Positions 1 to 9,282 of a DNA stretch of 64,000 nucleotides are shown one piece after another (positions within the stretch are counted from its first letter, which is position 1; the number at the start of each line of letters is the position of its first letter). Made by a program: the position numbers and the translations under genes. Location: NCBI GenBank assembly GCA_016192455.1, contig JACPUC010000030.1, forward strand, positions 1 to 64,000, written 5' to 3'. Origin of the DNA: Candidatus Tectimicrobiota bacterium. GTDB taxonomy: Bacteria > JACPUC01. The notes beneath the pieces were generated by a model. The model had not been told where the DNA came from and ran no database searches. It saw only the letters and a list, made by a program, of their open reading frames with translations.

Positions 1-472
1 CTGCCTGGGCGTTGACGCAGACAGGCGCCTGCGGGCAGGCAGGCGTCGTCCAGCTTCCTGAACCCGACGCACCAGGACGACGACCCCGCACCCTGACCTA
101 TCACCCCTGCCGGTAACCATTACCCCGACAGGCTCCTAGGCGGCAGGCTGCCGCAGTGACGGGCCTTCTCGAAAGCAATGGTGCAGAGGCTGCCGGCCGC
201 AGGCCGAGGGGGCCGGCCCGGCCGCCCCTGCGCGGCTGCCTCCCCCTGCACAGGTTGAGAGGCCGGAACGCGGTGCTGAATTGCCATTTCATCCGGTACT
301 GGTGTAGGCTACCGGCGGTCTCGGCAGGCCGGCGGTTCGGGGTCGTTTGAGAGTGCTCATGGCGGCCGCGGGGCAGCAGCGGTGGAGATGTCGCCGTCCG
401 GCGCCAGGTGAGACGCCGCAATCAGATCCAAGCAGATGACCCGCTGGATGGCGCCGGGTCCTGGAGAACGTT

Positions 473-2842
473 ATGCGGATACGAACCCTGTTCCACGCTG
501 CGCTGGCCGCCGTGCTGGCGCTGATGTTTTGGCTCTCAACGGCTTCTGCGTACGCCCCCGAGATCGTCAGCCTGCCCTTTGTGCAAGGCGGCGTCATTCA
601 ACCGCCACCCCTGAGTGGACCGTTTCATCGACTGCGCTGGAACCTGGGAGACTTTCCGCAGGGGCGCGTGCCCTTTATCGTGAATCCGAAGTCGCCGCCG
701 GGCGGCACCCTCATCCCGCTGCCCGCCCCTGATACCCTCTTCGAAATCGTCCGCACCACGCTCAATGTCTGGGAAGATATCCCCACGGCAACCATCAAGT
801 TTAACTTCAGCGCCCCCAGCGACGCGCCGTGCTGCGGCAAGCTGGACGGCATCAACCTCATCACCTTCGCCGATCCTCTTTCAGACGTCGGCCCGGGCGT
901 CGTTGCCACGACCACGGTGTACGCCGTCTTGGAGGCCGGTCCATTCCATCTCCCCGGAACAACCATCGACACGGTCATCGATTTCCCCGGCCAGCTCATC
1001 GAGACCGATTTCGCCTTCAACCCGCAGGTGGAACTGTCGGTGACGCAGATGTCCAACGCCATCGACATCCCCGGAACCATGTTCCATGAGATTGGCCATG
1101 CCATCGGCTTGGATCATACGGCGATCTTGACCTCCACCATGTTCCCCTTCGGCGACCGCGGTGATCTTGATGTGCGCAGCCCCGAGGTGGACGACGTGGT
1201 CGGCATCTCGGCGACGTATCCCGATGAGTCGGCGTTTTCACGCGCCTATGGCTCCATCCGCGGCTCCGTTACGACGACGGCGGACGCGCCGGTCTTCGGC
1301 GGGCACGTGGTGGCGGAAGAGGCAAGCACCGGGGTGGCGGTGGTGAGCGCCGTCTCCCAGCCCGATGGAACCTATGCCATTGAGGGCCTGCCGCCGGGAG
1401 AGTATCGCCTCTTTGTCGAACCACTCGACGGGCCGGTGCGGCCCACCAGTTTTGACCTCGGCTCGATCTTCACCTTCTCTCCCGACGCCTTCAAGACCAA
1501 GTACCGCGACGGAACCGCCACCGTCACCGCCGGCAACGGCTTGACCGGCATCGATATCAGCGGCGTCATCGCCGAGGACCCCACCTTGAACCTGACGAAG
1601 ATCAGCCGCGTCGGTGTTTTCGACCTTGCCGGCGGGACGGTCTTCTTCATTCCGCGCCCGTCGGGCGGCTTCGAGGTGACGCTTGATGCCCCAGCCGGCC
1701 TCGATTCCTCCTTCGTGACGGAAAAGGGAACCGGACTGGGCCTCGACGACGACGACTCGCAGGAGGTTGCTTTCTCCCGCGGCTTCACCTTCCCCTTCTA
1801 CGGCGCCACGCATAGCTCCATCTTCGTGAACTCGAACGGCGTCCTGACCTTCAGCGAAAACAACACCAGTTTCCCCGAGAGCAAGGAGGAGTTCCTGCGT
1901 TTTCGCCAGCCGTCCATCGCGCCCTTGTTCGTGGACCTCAATCCGGGAGTGAATGGCGTTGATGTCGGCGTGGGGGCCGATGTCTTCGCTAAGCAGGAGG
2001 CTGCGCGCTTCATCGTGACGTATTGGGAGCTGCCGCAGTTCGGCGGCACGGCGACGAGCACCTTCCAGGTGGTCCTGCACGCTCAGGGGGTTATCCAGTT
2101 CACCTACCAGGATGTCAGCGCCACCAATGGCATGTTTGGCGTCAGCCCTGGTGGTGATGAGGTCAGCGCCGCCGAGCTGAACGTCTCCGTCGATGCCCCC
2201 TTCACCAGCGAGCCGGGTCGCGCCGTCCTGCAAACGTTCTTCAATTTAAAGCAGGACGCCGGCGTGGCGTTCGAGCAGGGGGGATCGGTGATCATCAATC
2301 TGGAGGGGAGCGGCCTCGACGCCTCCAGAGCGACGATCCGTATCCCCGGCTCCGGTGTGGAGGTGCGGCAGATCGACGACCTCAGCGGCAGGTTCAACGT
2401 GCACCTCCGCGCCGCGGAAGATGCTCCCTTGGGCGCGCGCAACGTCGTCCTCGAACGAACCCAGGAGCCGCTCGAGCTTGCCGTCCTCACCGGCGCGGTC
2501 GAAGTGCGCCCCAAGACCTCCGCTCCCCAGCCGCCGCCCGTCGCCGCGCCGACGCTGAGCGTGACGCCGCCATCGATCACCACCAGCCAGCCGGTTGACG
2601 TGGTCATCACGGCCACCTTCCTCGGCGGCATCGACAGCGTCACCCGCTTCACCATCACGCTGGATGGCGTTGACATCACGGCTTCGATTCTGGCGGTTGG
2701 TGTCGTCTCCGCCGGCGAACGTTCGGCCTCCCTCACCGTGCCCGGCGTCAGGGTTGCCGCGGGGACGAACTTCACCGCCCAGCTCGACTTGACCACCACC
2801 GGCGGCTCCGCCTCGGCGACGTTCCAGGCCAACGTGCCGTAG
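473..2842 (+). CDS. Secreted matrixin-like zinc metalloprotease with C-terminal accessory domains
   Basis: Signal peptide-like N-terminus; HEIGHAIGLDHT matches HExxHxxGxxH, followed by a Met-turn-like TMFPF; carboxypeptidase-regulatory-like segment (GSIRGSVTTTADAPVFGGHVVAEEA...DGTYAIEGLPPGEYRLFVEP); NIDO-like central segment (FPFYGATHSSIFVNSNGVLTF). Confidence 0.85.
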   Translation: MRIRTLFHAALAAVLALMFWLSTASAYAPEIVSLPFVQGGVIQPPPLSGPFHRLRWNLGDFPQGRVPFIVNPKSPPGGTLIPLPAPDTLFEIVRTTLNVWEDIPTATIKFNFSAPSDAPCCGKLDGINLITFADPLSDVGPGVVATTTVYAVLEAGPFHLPGTTIDTVIDFPGQLIETDFAFNPQVELSVTQMSNAIDIPGTMFHEIGHAIGLDHTAILTSTMFPFGDRGDLDVRSPEVDDVVGISATYPDESAFSRAYGSIRGSVTTTADAPVFGGHVVAEEASTGVAVVSAVSQPDGTYAIEGLPPGEYRLFVEPLDGPVRPTSFDLGSIFTFSPDAFKTKYRDGTATVTAGNGLTGIDISGVIAEDPTLNLTKISRVGVFDLAGGTVFFIPRPSGGFEVTLDAPAGLDSSFVTEKGTGLGLDDDDSQEVAFSRGFTFPFYGATHSSIFVNSNGVLTFSENNTSFPESKEEFLRFRQPSIAPLFVDLNPGVNGVDVGVGADVFAKQEAARFIVTYWELPQFGGTATSTFQVVLHAQGVIQFTYQDVSATNGMFGVSPGGDEVSAAELNVSVDAPFTSEPGRAVLQTFFNLKQDAGVAFEQGGSVIINLEGSGLDASRATIRIPGSGVEVRQIDDLSGRFNVHLRAAEDAPLGARNVVLERTQEPLELAVLTGAVEVRPKTSAPQPPPVAAPTLSVTPPSITTSQPVDVVITATFLGGIDSVTRFTITLDGVDITASILAVGVVSAGERSASLTVPGVRVAAGTNFTAQLDLTTTGGSASATFQANVP

Positions 2843-3672
2843 CCGGGCGGCGCGGGGGACGCGGAGAGGCGGAGGGGAACCACGGATACACACAGATGGA
2901 CACTGATGATCCCTCTCTCCCTGGGAGAGGGCCGGGTGAGGGCGCCGAAGGCTATCCGTGTTCATCCGTGTTCATCTGTGGTTTCTTGTATGCCGCTGGT
3001 AGGGGCGGTTCGCGAACCGCCCCTACGATCGATGGTTTTCTCCATTCTCTGCGATCTCAGCGTCTCCGCGGTTGAACTCTACCGCCACGGCGCGGGGGAC
3101 GCGGAGAGGTGGAGGGAACCACGGATACACACAGATGGACACTGATGATCCCTCTCTCCCTGGGAGAGGGCGGGGTGAGGGTGCCGAAGGCTATCCGTGT
3201 TCATCCGTGTTCATCTGTGGTTTCTTACATGCCGCTGGTAGGGGCGGTTCGCGAACCGCCCCTACGATCGACGGTGTTCTCCATTCTCTGCGATCTCTGC
3301 GTCTCCGCGGTGGGGATTCACCGCCGAGGCGCGGAGGACGCGGAGAGGTGCAGGGGAACCACGGATACACACAGATGCACACGGATGAACCCTCTCCCCC
3401 TGGGAGAGGGCCGGGTGAGGGTGCCGAAGGCTATCTGTGTTCATCTGTGTTCATCTGTGGTTTCTTACATGCCGCTGGTAGGGGCGGTTCGCGAACCGCC
3501 CCTACGATCGATGGTGTTCTCCATTCTCTGCGATCTCTGCGTCTCCGCGGTTGAAATTCAGCGTCTCCGCGGTTGAACTGTACCGCCGAGGCGCGGAGGA
3601 CGCGGAGAACCACGGATAGACACAGATAGACACTGATATCCGTGTTGATCCGTGTTGATCCGTGGTTCCCTA
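2842..3672. repeat. Composite tandem repeat, ~240-bp unit, three units plus a partial fourth
   Basis: 'cacggatacacacagatg' recurs at 2881, 3120, 3360 and as 'cacggatagacacagat' at 3611 (spacings 239, 240, 251); each unit also carries the palindrome gtaggggcggttcgcgaaccgcccctac. Confidence 0.95.
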
Positions 3673-3689
3673 ATTCTCCTCTCACCTTT

Positions 3690-6533
3690 CTACCCACTCC
3701 TCTCTGGCCGCGCCGCGGCCCTTCCTTCCGCCACGATCTCCTCGATGATGGCCTCCAACCGCGGCCGCACCTCCGCCTCCAGGCGGGCAAACGCCTCGTC
3801 GCCGAGGTGTTGGCGGAGGAGTGCTATTTCTCTCTCTGGTTTGTCCGCTTCCGGCGACTGAATCTGCCGGAAGATGTCCGCCGAGCGCAGCCGGCAGGCC
3901 AGGGCGCGGTCGAAGCGTTGTTGTCGAACGAATGCCACGCCCAGGTTGCCGAGCTGGCTCCCCTCGCCGCGGCGGTCGCCGATCTCGCGGCTGATGACCA
4001 GCGCCTGCTTGTAGTGCTCGATGGCGCGCCCCACCTCGTCCCGGTGCCGGTAGCAGAGGCCCAGGTTGCCGAGGGCGTTCCCCTCGCCGCGGCGGTCGCC
4101 GATCTCGCGGCTGATCGCCAGCGCCTGCTCGTGGCAGTCGATGGCGCGCGGCGCGTCGCCCAGACCCTGGTAGCAGATCCCCAGGTTGCCGAGGTCGCTC
4201 CCCTCGCCGCGTCGGTCGCCGATCTCCCGGCTGATCGCCAACGCCTGCTTGTGGCAGTCGATGGCGCGCCCCACCTCGCCCAGGTCCTGGTAGCAGTTTC
4301 CCAGGTTGCCAAGGGCGTTCCCCTCGCCGCGTCGGTCGCCGATGTCCCGGTTGATCGCCAGCGCCTGCTCGAGGTGCTCGATGGCGCGCGGCACCTCGCC
4401 CAGGTTCCAGTAACAGATCCCCAGGTTGCCGAGGGCGCTCCCCTCCCCTTGCCGGTTGCCGATCTCGTGATGGATCGCCAACGCCTGCTGGTGGTAGTCG
4501 ATGGCGTGCCCCACCTCGCCCTGAAGCCTGTAACAGATCCCCAGGTTGCCGAGGTCGCTCCCCTCGCCGCGCCGGTCGCGGATCTCCCGGCTGCTCGCCA
4601 ACGCCTGCTTGTGGTAGTCGATGGCGCGCCCCACCTCGCCAAGGTCCTGGTAGCAGTTTCCCAGGTTGCCGAGGGCGTTCCCCTCGACGCGCCGGTCGCC
4701 GATCTCGCGGCTGATCGCCAGCGCCTGCTCGTAGTTGTCGATGGCGCGCCCCACCTCGCCCAGGTCCTGGTAGCACAGGCCCAGGTTGCCGAGCTGGTTC
4801 CCCTCGCCGCGCCGGTCGCCGATCTCGCGGCTGATCGCCAGCGCCTGCTCGTGGCAGTCGATGGCGCGCGGCACCTCGCCCAGGTTCTGGTAGCAGATTC
4901 CCAGGTTGCCGAGGACCGCGCCTTGGTGCTGCTTTTCCGAGAGTCGCGGCGGCTCCTCCGGATGTTGCGGCAGCAAGCGCTCGTACACCTCCACGAGCAG
5001 TCGCGCATGGCCCCACCGGTCGAGCCTCTCATCCAAGTCATGCGCGAAGAAGAAGCTACACGCCCCGTCGTAGTCGCGCGCTTCGCAGAGGTGGTGGAAC
5101 GTCTCCAGGAACTCGGGGTAGGTCTCCTGCGTGACCTCCGCGTGCGGGGAGGCGTAGTAGTTCGCGGCGCGCAGGTGGAGTTGCCGTTGCTGCTCCGGCT
5201 CGATGGTGCTGCTCAAATAGTCGCCGATGAGGTGGTGGACGCGGTAGGCCGGCGTCTCGTCGCGGTCCACGAGGTGAGCGAGGAAGAGTGGCGCCAGGAG
5301 GTTTTCCGTGTTGGCGTCGTCCTGCCCGCTGAGCGCCGTGAGCGCCGCGAAGGGGACGGGACGGCGCATCAGGCTGAGGCCGGCGAGCAGGGCGCGCTGC
5401 TCCTCGGGCAGGGGTGTGACAAGCTCGTCCAAGAGGTAGGTCTGAATCGCCTGCGTCCCCTGCGGCAGCTCGTCCACCACCTGCCGCAGGCCGCGCACCA
5501 CGGCGCGCGCCGCCAGCAGCTCAAGCAGCTTCGGGTAGCCGCCGACGCGCTGCGACGCCTGGCGTCGCAGTTCCACTGGCTCCGCCGCCAGGCCAAGGCG
5601 CCCCAGCACCGCCGCGCCGGCCCTCTCGTCGAGACCGCCGAGGCTGCCGCCGGCGATGCTGACGGCGTCATGGAGAAACGGCAGCCCCCGCCGCGAGGTG
5701 ACGATGAGGTGTCCCGTTTCCAGCAGGCCGTTCAGGCAGGCCAGCAGCTCGTTCAGCGGCTCCGCCGCCTCGCCCCGGTTCAGCACGCGCTCGTAGGCGT
5801 CCAGGAAGAGCGCCCCGCCGCAGGTCTCGATCTCCCGCGCCAGGAGCTGCGCCAGTTCGGCGGGCGTCGCCGTCGCCGCCGCCGCGTTGGACTGCCGCAG
5901 GCGCTCCGCCTGCTCCTGCGGCAGCCAGTCCGCCACGCGGTCAACCAGCACCCCCGGCGCGTCAATCGACTCCGCCTCGATCCAGATCAGCGTGCGCCCC
6001 TGCCAGTCCTTGGCGAACTCCTTCGCCAGCTCCGATTTCCCCGCCCCCGCGATGCCGTCGATGATCACCGTGCAGCGGTGGCCCCAAACCGCATCGCGCA
6101 ATTCCGCCAACTCGTCCTGCCGCCCCTCGAAGTTCGCCGTCGGGCGGGGAAAGACGTTCCTCGGTGGAGGTACAGGTACGGTTGGTGGAGGTGGCGAGGG
6201 GCCGGGGCTAATTGCTATGGCAATTGCGGTTGCTTGAGGCGCGGCAGTAGGGGCTGCTTTTACAGAAATCGTCTGCTTCCTTTTCTTGCGTAATTGCAAG
6301 CGAAGTAAAAGGAGCGCAATGAGGAGACCTGCTCCGGCTGTTTTTTGGAAACCAGAATCATGGAGTAACTGGGTGAGGGTGAGATCACGGTAGTAGAGCC
6401 AAATCCAACCTCCGAGGAACAAGGCTGCTATGTAAGCCCTGATGGGAACGGGCAAGAAATCCAGATAATGCCACGGCATAACTGCCCCACCCACGACTAC
6501 CAGCCAAAGCAAAGTCTCTATGCAGCATAGCAC
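3690..6533 (-). CDS. Membrane-anchored STAND/NB-ARC-like NTPase with C-terminal TPR array
   Basis: Two hydrophobic segments near the N-terminus; Walker A GIAGAGKS; Walker B-like ALFLDAYE; LIVTSRR sensor-like; eight ~40-aa TPRs (NLGNCYQDLGEVGRAIDCHKQALAISREIGDRRGEGNAL) plus a degenerate ninth. Confidence 0.88.
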   Translation of the reverse strand: MLCCIETLLWLVVVGGAVMPWHYLDFLPVPIRAYIAALFLGGWIWLYYRDLTLTQLLHDSGFQKTAGAGLLIALLLLRLQLRKKRKQTISVKAAPTAAPQATAIAIAISPGPSPPPPTVPVPPPRNVFPRPTANFEGRQDELAELRDAVWGHRCTVIIDGIAGAGKSELAKEFAKDWQGRTLIWIEAESIDAPGVLVDRVADWLPQEQAERLRQSNAAAATATPAELAQLLAREIETCGGALFLDAYERVLNRGEAAEPLNELLACLNGLLETGHLIVTSRRGLPFLHDAVSIAGGSLGGLDERAGAAVLGRLGLAAEPVELRRQASQRVGGYPKLLELLAARAVVRGLRQVVDELPQGTQAIQTYLLDELVTPLPEEQRALLAGLSLMRRPVPFAALTALSGQDDANTENLLAPLFLAHLVDRDETPAYRVHHLIGDYLSSTIEPEQQRQLHLRAANYYASPHAEVTQETYPEFLETFHHLCEARDYDGACSFFFAHDLDERLDRWGHARLLVEVYERLLPQHPEEPPRLSEKQHQGAVLGNLGICYQNLGEVPRAIDCHEQALAISREIGDRRGEGNQLGNLGLCYQDLGEVGRAIDNYEQALAISREIGDRRVEGNALGNLGNCYQDLGEVGRAIDYHKQALASSREIRDRRGEGSDLGNLGICYRLQGEVGHAIDYHQQALAIHHEIGNRQGEGSALGNLGICYWNLGEVPRAIEHLEQALAINRDIGDRRGEGNALGNLGNCYQDLGEVGRAIDCHKQALAISREIGDRRGEGSDLGNLGICYQGLGDAPRAIDCHEQALAISREIGDRRGEGNALGNLGLCYRHRDEVGRAIEHYKQALVISREIGDRRGEGSQLGNLGVAFVRQQRFDRALACRLRSADIFRQIQSPEADKPEREIALLRQHLGDEAFARLEAEVRPRLEAIIEEIVAEGRAAARPERSG
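3950..4920. repeat. 120-bp periodic intragenic repeat encoding TPR units
   Basis: 'ccctcgccgcg(g/t)cggtcgccgatctc' recurs with exact 120-bp phase at 3961, 4081, 4201, 4321, 4441 (diverged), 4561, 4681, 4801. Confidence 0.95.
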
Positions 6534-6591
6534 GTTTCGTTCGTCGTTGCGGCAAGGCGGTTGGTGATAAGGAAGGGAGGGTGGTCGTCGG

Positions 6592-6790
6592 GCTCGTGTT
6601 AGGTCTCACAAGTTCCATCACATCTTTGCGGCCTTGCTCGCTGTGTTGGCAAGGGGCCTGTGAGAGACCCATGCGCTCCCACACCCCTATTCCCCGCGAG
6701 CAGCGTAGCAGTTCGCGTAAGCGGGGTGCGCGCGGAACATTGTTCCGGGGACACGGTTCCCTCGCAGACTGAGGTTCCGGGCAGGGCAGG
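6592..6790. repeat. Intergenic repeat related to the element at 57237-57430
   Basis: gctcgtgttaggtctcacaagttc...ttggcaaggggcctgtgagagacccatg...gggacacggttccctcgcagactgaggtt parallels cctagtgttgcgtctcagaagttc...ttggcaaggggcttgtgaggaacccatg...gagacacggttccttcccagactgaggtt. Confidence 0.8.
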
Positions 6791-6854
6791 ATCATTGATC
6801 CTCGGATCATTGATCCTCGCCCGCCCCTACAAGTCCTGCCCGCCTACGTGAGCA

Positions 6855-7982
6855 TCAGCCTTGTAGGACGACCGCGGCGTGCATGCCCTCGAAGGAGGAG
6901 GCGAGGGCGAGGCAGGCTGGGGGGCGCTGGCTGGAGGATGCCGGCGCTCCTGGGGGCGGCGCCGAGCCGGCCAGCCAGAGGGCGCCGTAGGCGGCGTTCA
7001 GGCTGCCGCCCATGGCGCAGGTCTCGCCGGTCCAGCGCTTCAGGGCGATGCTGGGGGGGAGGCGCCCGGCTCCGAAGAGCTGGCGCAGCGCCTCCTGCTC
7101 CTGCTCATCCAGCAGCGTGCCGTTTTCGTTCAGGCAGATGAGCTGAATGGCGTCCGGGGCCAGCCTGGCGTCGCGCAGCGCCATGCGCATCGCCCGCAGC
7201 AGGCCGCTGGAGCCGGGATCGCCGGAGAGGCCGTAGCCCGCGCAGCGCGCGTAGACGCGGGCCCGGCGCGCAACGGCCTGCTCCTCCCTCTCGAGGAGGA
7301 GGCTGACGCAGCCTTCACCGAGGGGGATGTCCGTCTGCCCGCCGCCGAGCATGCCGAGCGCGGCCGCGTAGTAATCGAAGAGGCTGTCGCTCAAACAGTC
7401 TGCCCCGCACGCCAGCAAGGCATCCGCCCTTCTTCCCCGCAGGCTCTCCAGCGCGTAGGCGACCGCTCCCAGCCCCCCTGCCTCGCCCATGGACAACGTG
7501 CACATCACCCCTTGCAAGCCGAAGTGAATGGCGACGACCCCTGGGTGCATGTTCGAGGTGAGGGCCTCGGGGATGACGATGGGGCTGAGCTTCTGTGGGC
7601 CTTGCTCGAGCAGCTCGCGCCAGCCCCGCTCCCGGCTGATGGGGTCTCCGTGCGCGGAGGCGTAGATGATGCCGAGTCGTGGCGCGTCCATCGCCGGCGG
7701 CGCCAGCTCGGCATCGGCGAGCGCCAGGTGGGCGCCGAGCAGCGACAGCTCGGTCAAGCGCGACACATACCCGACGGAGCGGAAGGCGAGGTGATGGTCG
7801 AGCTGAAAGGGGCAGGCGGCGCGCGCGTCGCGCACCTGCGGCGGGGCTTCCGAAGGGGTCTCCCGGCGCGCCGGGGGCGAGGTGGCGAGGCCTGCCTGAA
7901 CGGCCTGCGCGCCGATCCCGAAACACGAGACAATGCCCATGCCGGTGATGACGACCGCCGGCGCACGCTGCGGGCTCTTCAC
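6855..7982 (-). CDS. Degenerate beta-ketoacyl synthase-like protein (CLF/KS-beta-like)
   Basis: KS N-terminus VVITGMGIVSCFG; active Cys position reads CTLS instead of TAC(S/T); HGTGT replaced by NENGTLLD; GHT replaced by GET. Confidence 0.75.
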   Translation of the reverse strand: MKSPQRAPAVVITGMGIVSCFGIGAQAVQAGLATSPPARRETPSEAPPQVRDARAACPFQLDHHLAFRSVGYVSRLTELSLLGAHLALADAELAPPAMDAPRLGIIYASAHGDPISRERGWRELLEQGPQKLSPIVIPEALTSNMHPGVVAIHFGLQGVMCTLSMGEAGGLGAVAYALESLRGRRADALLACGADCLSDSLFDYYAAALGMLGGGQTDIPLGEGCVSLLLEREEQAVARRARVYARCAGYGLSGDPGSSGLLRAMRMALRDARLAPDAIQLICLNENGTLLDEQEQEALRQLFGAGRLPPSIALKRWTGETCAMGGSLNAAYGALWLAGSAPPPGAPASSSQRPPACLALASSFEGMHAAVVLQG

Positions 7983-7985
7983 GGG

Positions 7986-9251
7986 CTAGCCTTCCTCCCG
8001 CGCTCGCCCCTTGCGTCGCCGAGGACGCTCCCGATCGCGCGGCGAGCCGGCCACGATGATCGAGGCGTTGCTGCCGCCGAAGCCGGCAGAGTTCGACATG
8101 GCGATCCTCAGCTCGGCGCGGCGCGGGAGATTGGGGACGTAGTCGAGGTCGCAGTCCTTGTCCGGTTCCGCATAGTTCAACGTTGGCGGCACCATCCCGT
8201 GCTGCAGGCTGAGGATGCAGGCGATGAGCTCGACGGCGCTGGCGCTGGCCGTGGTGTGGCCGATGAACGGCTTGATCGTGCTGATGGGGATGGCGCGGGC
8301 GCGCCGCCCGAAGATGGTCTTCACGGCGCGCGTCTCGGCGCTGTCGTTGTGGCGGGTGCCGGTGCCGTGGGCGTTGATGTAGTCGATCTCGTCCGCCCGC
8401 ACCGCCGCGTCGTCGAGCGCCGCGCGCATGGCGCGGGCAAGGCCGGCGCCGGTGGGATTGGGGCGGGTGATGCTGGAGGCGTCGCAGCTCTGGCCGTAGC
8501 CGAGAATCTCCGCCTGCATGGCGGCGCCCCGCCGCCGGGCTGAGTCGTAGGTTTCCAGGATGAGGACGGCGCCCGCCTCGCCGAGGAGCAGGCCGCTGCG
8601 GCGCCGGTCGAAAGGGCAGTACGTCCCCGCGGTGAGGGCGCGCAGCGCGTCGAAGCGCGCCTGTTCGAGGCGAGATACGTCGCTCACGGCCCCCGCCACG
8701 AAGATGGAGGAGTGCCCGGCGCGGAGCGTATCGAGGCCGAAGCCGATCGCCGTCGTGCCGGCAATGCAGGCATTGGTGAACGCCACGCACGGACCGGGAA
8801 GGCGGAGCAAGCGGGCCACGCGCACCGTGGCAAGGTGGTAGGAGCGTTCCAGCACCGCCGGCGCGGGGCAGGCCTGCCAGGGCTCGCCGGCGAGGTAGTC
8901 CCCCTCGCGCTCCTCGCCCCCCAGCGAGGCGATGCTGCAGCCGGCGTTGGCGGCGCGGAGCTGCTCGACGCTCAGGCCAGCGTGGCGCACTGCCTCCGCG
9001 GCGCACCAGAGGCCGAGCTTCGAGGTCTCATCCATGCCGGCCCAGGCGGCTTCCGCATGCACGCGGGCCCGGTCGCCGGGGGGAATCTCACCGGCAATGG
9101 GGGTGCGGAAGCCGGCGGGCTCGAAGGAAGTGATGGGAGCGATGGCGCTCTTAGCCGAGAGGAGCCCATGCCAAAAGGCCTCGATGCCATCCCCGAAGGG
9201 GGTGATGAGGTGCATGCCGGTGATAACGACGCGGGGTCTCTCGGTTTGCAT
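7986..9251 (-). CDS. Beta-ketoacyl-ACP synthase (FabF-like KS), catalytic residues intact
   Basis: VVITGMHLITPFG; TNACIAG (Cys); NAHGTGTRHND (His); KPFIGHT (His); SNSAGFGGSN; start taken at MQTERPRVV. Confidence 0.9.
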   Translation of the reverse strand: MQTERPRVVITGMHLITPFGDGIEAFWHGLLSAKSAIAPITSFEPAGFRTPIAGEIPPGDRARVHAEAAWAGMDETSKLGLWCAAEAVRHAGLSVEQLRAANAGCSIASLGGEEREGDYLAGEPWQACPAPAVLERSYHLATVRVARLLRLPGPCVAFTNACIAGTTAIGFGLDTLRAGHSSIFVAGAVSDVSRLEQARFDALRALTAGTYCPFDRRRSGLLLGEAGAVLILETYDSARRRGAAMQAEILGYGQSCDASSITRPNPTGAGLARAMRAALDDAAVRADEIDYINAHGTGTRHNDSAETRAVKTIFGRRARAIPISTIKPFIGHTTASASAVELIACILSLQHGMVPPTLNYAEPDKDCDLDYVPNLPRRAELRIAMSNSAGFGGSNASIIVAGSPRDRERPRRRKGRAREEG

Positions 9252-9282
9252 TGGGATGCGCTGGATGCTCGGCAGAGCGAGG

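Noticed and set aside
3950-4920. CRISPR-like periodicity
   Set aside because: Period is 120 bp with no short-repeat/spacer structure; it encodes TPR units in frame.
3642-6293. 883-aa + strand ORF with VADLAADRQRLLVVVDGAPHLAQVLVA repeats
   Set aside because: Antisense shadow of the TPR/NTPase gene; its repeats are the complementary reading of the 120-bp TPR units.
6879-8543. 554-aa + strand ORF, and the 7315..9006 minus-strand 563-aa ORF
   Set aside because: Overlap the well-supported KS genes; GC-rich alternative frames with low-complexity R/A/G composition.
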